DNA from: Actinomycetota bacterium
GTDB lineage: Bacteria > Actinomycetota > Humimicrobiia > Humimicrobiales > Humimicrobiaceae
Direction of reading: 5' to 3'
Assembly: GCA_028697935.1 (NCBI GenBank)
Contig: JAQVEM010000086.1
Coordinates: 1 to 5,587 of the forward strand
Length of the DNA stretch: 5,587 nt
Of this stretch, positions 4,996-5,587 are shown piece after piece (positions within the stretch are counted from its first letter, which is position 1; every line of letters begins with the position of its first letter). The notes beneath the pieces are model-generated. The model was not told the origin of the DNA. It worked only from the letters and a program-made list of their open reading frames with translations, and did not search any database. A program made the translations under genes and the position numbers.

Positions 4996-5247
4996 TTAAA
5001 TAGCTGAATGATCACTCAATTGGTTTTCTCTGAAATAATGCAGGTAGTGGCATGCCATAGGGTTTAATTTTTTAGAGGCAAAAATATGGTCAAAGCGCCT
5101 CCTGGCAATGATTGCTCCCTTCCGGGAAAGTATCCAGCTGAATTCATTTTTTTCATACCCATTCAACAGTCTAAACATATCTGGAAGATCATATTCAGCC
5201 AGGCCTTCTATGACATTTCTTTCCTCTTCATCCCATTCATTCCTTTT
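4996..5247 (-). pseudogene. C-terminal fragment of an endonuclease/exonuclease/phosphatase-family protein
   Basis: An open frame of 83 codons between TAG 5250-5248 and TAA 4998-4996 reads KRNEWDEEERNVIEGLAEYD, then LPDMFRLLNGYEKNEFSW. It continues with RRRFDHIFASKKLNP and ends in RENQLSDHSAI. FDHIFAS and the terminal SDHSAI match the end of the EEP (exonuclease III-like) family, where the Asp-His pair of SDH is catalytic. Complete proteins have about 250 residues, so the N-terminal two thirds, with the metal-binding Asn and Glu, are absent. The similarity extends upstream of the internal ATG at 5178, which shows this is a truncated gene and not a 60-residue protein. No ribosome binding site is seen for that ATG. 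The next 140 bases to the right carry a remnant of another gene on the opposite strand, so the break lies near 5250-5270. Confidence 0.7.
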
Positions 5248-5302
5248 CTATATTTGCTAACGGTTACTACCTGACCCCTATGTTTTCCAAGGGCGTATAC
5301 CT

Positions 5303-5386
5303 GGAGTAATCCGTTTCGGTTATGTCTGGGTAATTCCTGTAGATGCAAAAAACCCTGATGAGGTAATGAGCTATAATCATTATTAA
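5303..5386 (+). pseudogene. C-terminal remnant of a nitroreductase-family gene
   Basis: The frame ending at TAA 5384-5386 reads GVIRFGYVWVIPVDAKNPDE followed by VMSYNHY. It resembles the end of the intact nitroreductase at 1380-1931, whose GYP...AK...DEIMTYNHY has the same order of motifs with a slightly longer spacing. At DNA level the last 30 bases of the two genes differ at about five positions. The frame is open only back to a TAA at 5258-5260, and I see no further family similarity upstream, so this is a short leftover and not a gene. The match is strongest over the last nine residues. Confidence 0.5.
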
Positions 5387-5551
5387 AATTTAATATTTAA
5401 CTACAATTTGACAGTTTTAGTTTCCATTGGATGCTTTTGTATAAAAATGCCTTAAGCGATAAAATATAGATGCTTAATGATCTTATTATAATTTAAAATT
5501 GATGAGTTTGTTTTGTAAATCATTTTATTAAACTAAAAGGAGAGAATTTTA

Positions 5552-5587
5552 ATGCAGCAATTAAAAATAATCGTTGAAAAACATCCT
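5552..5587 (+). CDS. 5' end of a HicB-like (antitoxin-family) gene (partial)
   Basis: ATG 5552-5554 follows a strong AAGGAGAG (5537-5544) at a good distance and opens a frame that reaches the right edge after 12 codons, MQQLKIIVEKHP. In the HicB family many members begin with a strand of the form M.QLKVIVEKHPDGYVAYPLG, so this is the likely identity. Only the first strand is in the window, and the HicA toxin partner, if any, is not visible on the left side. A TATAAT at 5487-5492 could be a -10 box, but no fitting -35 was found. Confidence 0.45.
   Translation, partial: MQQLKIIVEKHP

Noticed and set aside
5086..5274. Plus-strand 62-codon open frame
   Set aside because: It is antisense to the EEP-family fragment, whose conserved motifs explain the open frame. 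It has no ribosome binding site.
1..5587. CRISPR array, tRNA/rRNA genes, insertion sequence or phage genes
   Set aside because: No regularly spaced repeats, no cloverleaf or rRNA-like segments, and no transposase or integrase motifs were seen on either strand.

Overview
The window is AT-rich, with AGGAGG-type ribosome binding sites, an S-box (SAM-I) riboswitch and sigma-A-like promoters. This suggests a low-GC, probably anaerobic bacterium of the Firmicutes (clostridial) type or a lineage with similar habits. The organism assignment is inference; no rRNA or other phylogenetic marker is present.

Left end (1-303, minus strand): a promoter, a complete SAM-I riboswitch aptamer and an intrinsic terminator lead into a gene of which only the first 20 codons are in the window. 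That gene is presumably controlled by S-adenosylmethionine. Next (409-1112, minus) is a winged-helix/nucleotidyltransferase (MNT-like) gene broken by an in-frame TAA. It is followed, with an ATGA overlap, by a 42-codon ORF. A 267-base divergent spacer separates this pair from the plus-strand genes.

Middle (1330-2773, plus): two nitroreductase-superfamily flavoproteins, each with its own recognisable promoter. The first is a short 183-residue nitroreductase. The second is a 222-residue protein of the iodotyrosine-deiodinase-like branch that keeps the Glu-Tyr-Lys substrate-lid triad. A 317-base stretch without an intact gene follows and holds a possible remnant of an Ig-like domain.

Right part (3091-4769, minus): three tandem paralogous lipoproteins of 146-153 residues. 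Each has a lipobox Cys at residue 21, three further conserved cysteines and a C-terminal LQKI...W motif. They look like products of local duplication, and parts of their 3' flanks are duplicated too. The most downstream copy has an 11-bp perfect inverted repeat lying over its probable transcription start.

Right end (4996-5587): gene debris. There is an 83-codon C-terminal piece of an endonuclease/exonuclease/phosphatase-family protein (minus) and a short C-terminal remnant of a third nitroreductase (plus). The window ends in the first 12 codons of a plus-strand gene resembling a HicB-type protein. The mix of tandem duplication and decayed fragments marks this as a fluid accessory region. No CRISPR array, tRNA, rRNA, transposase or complete novel system is visible.
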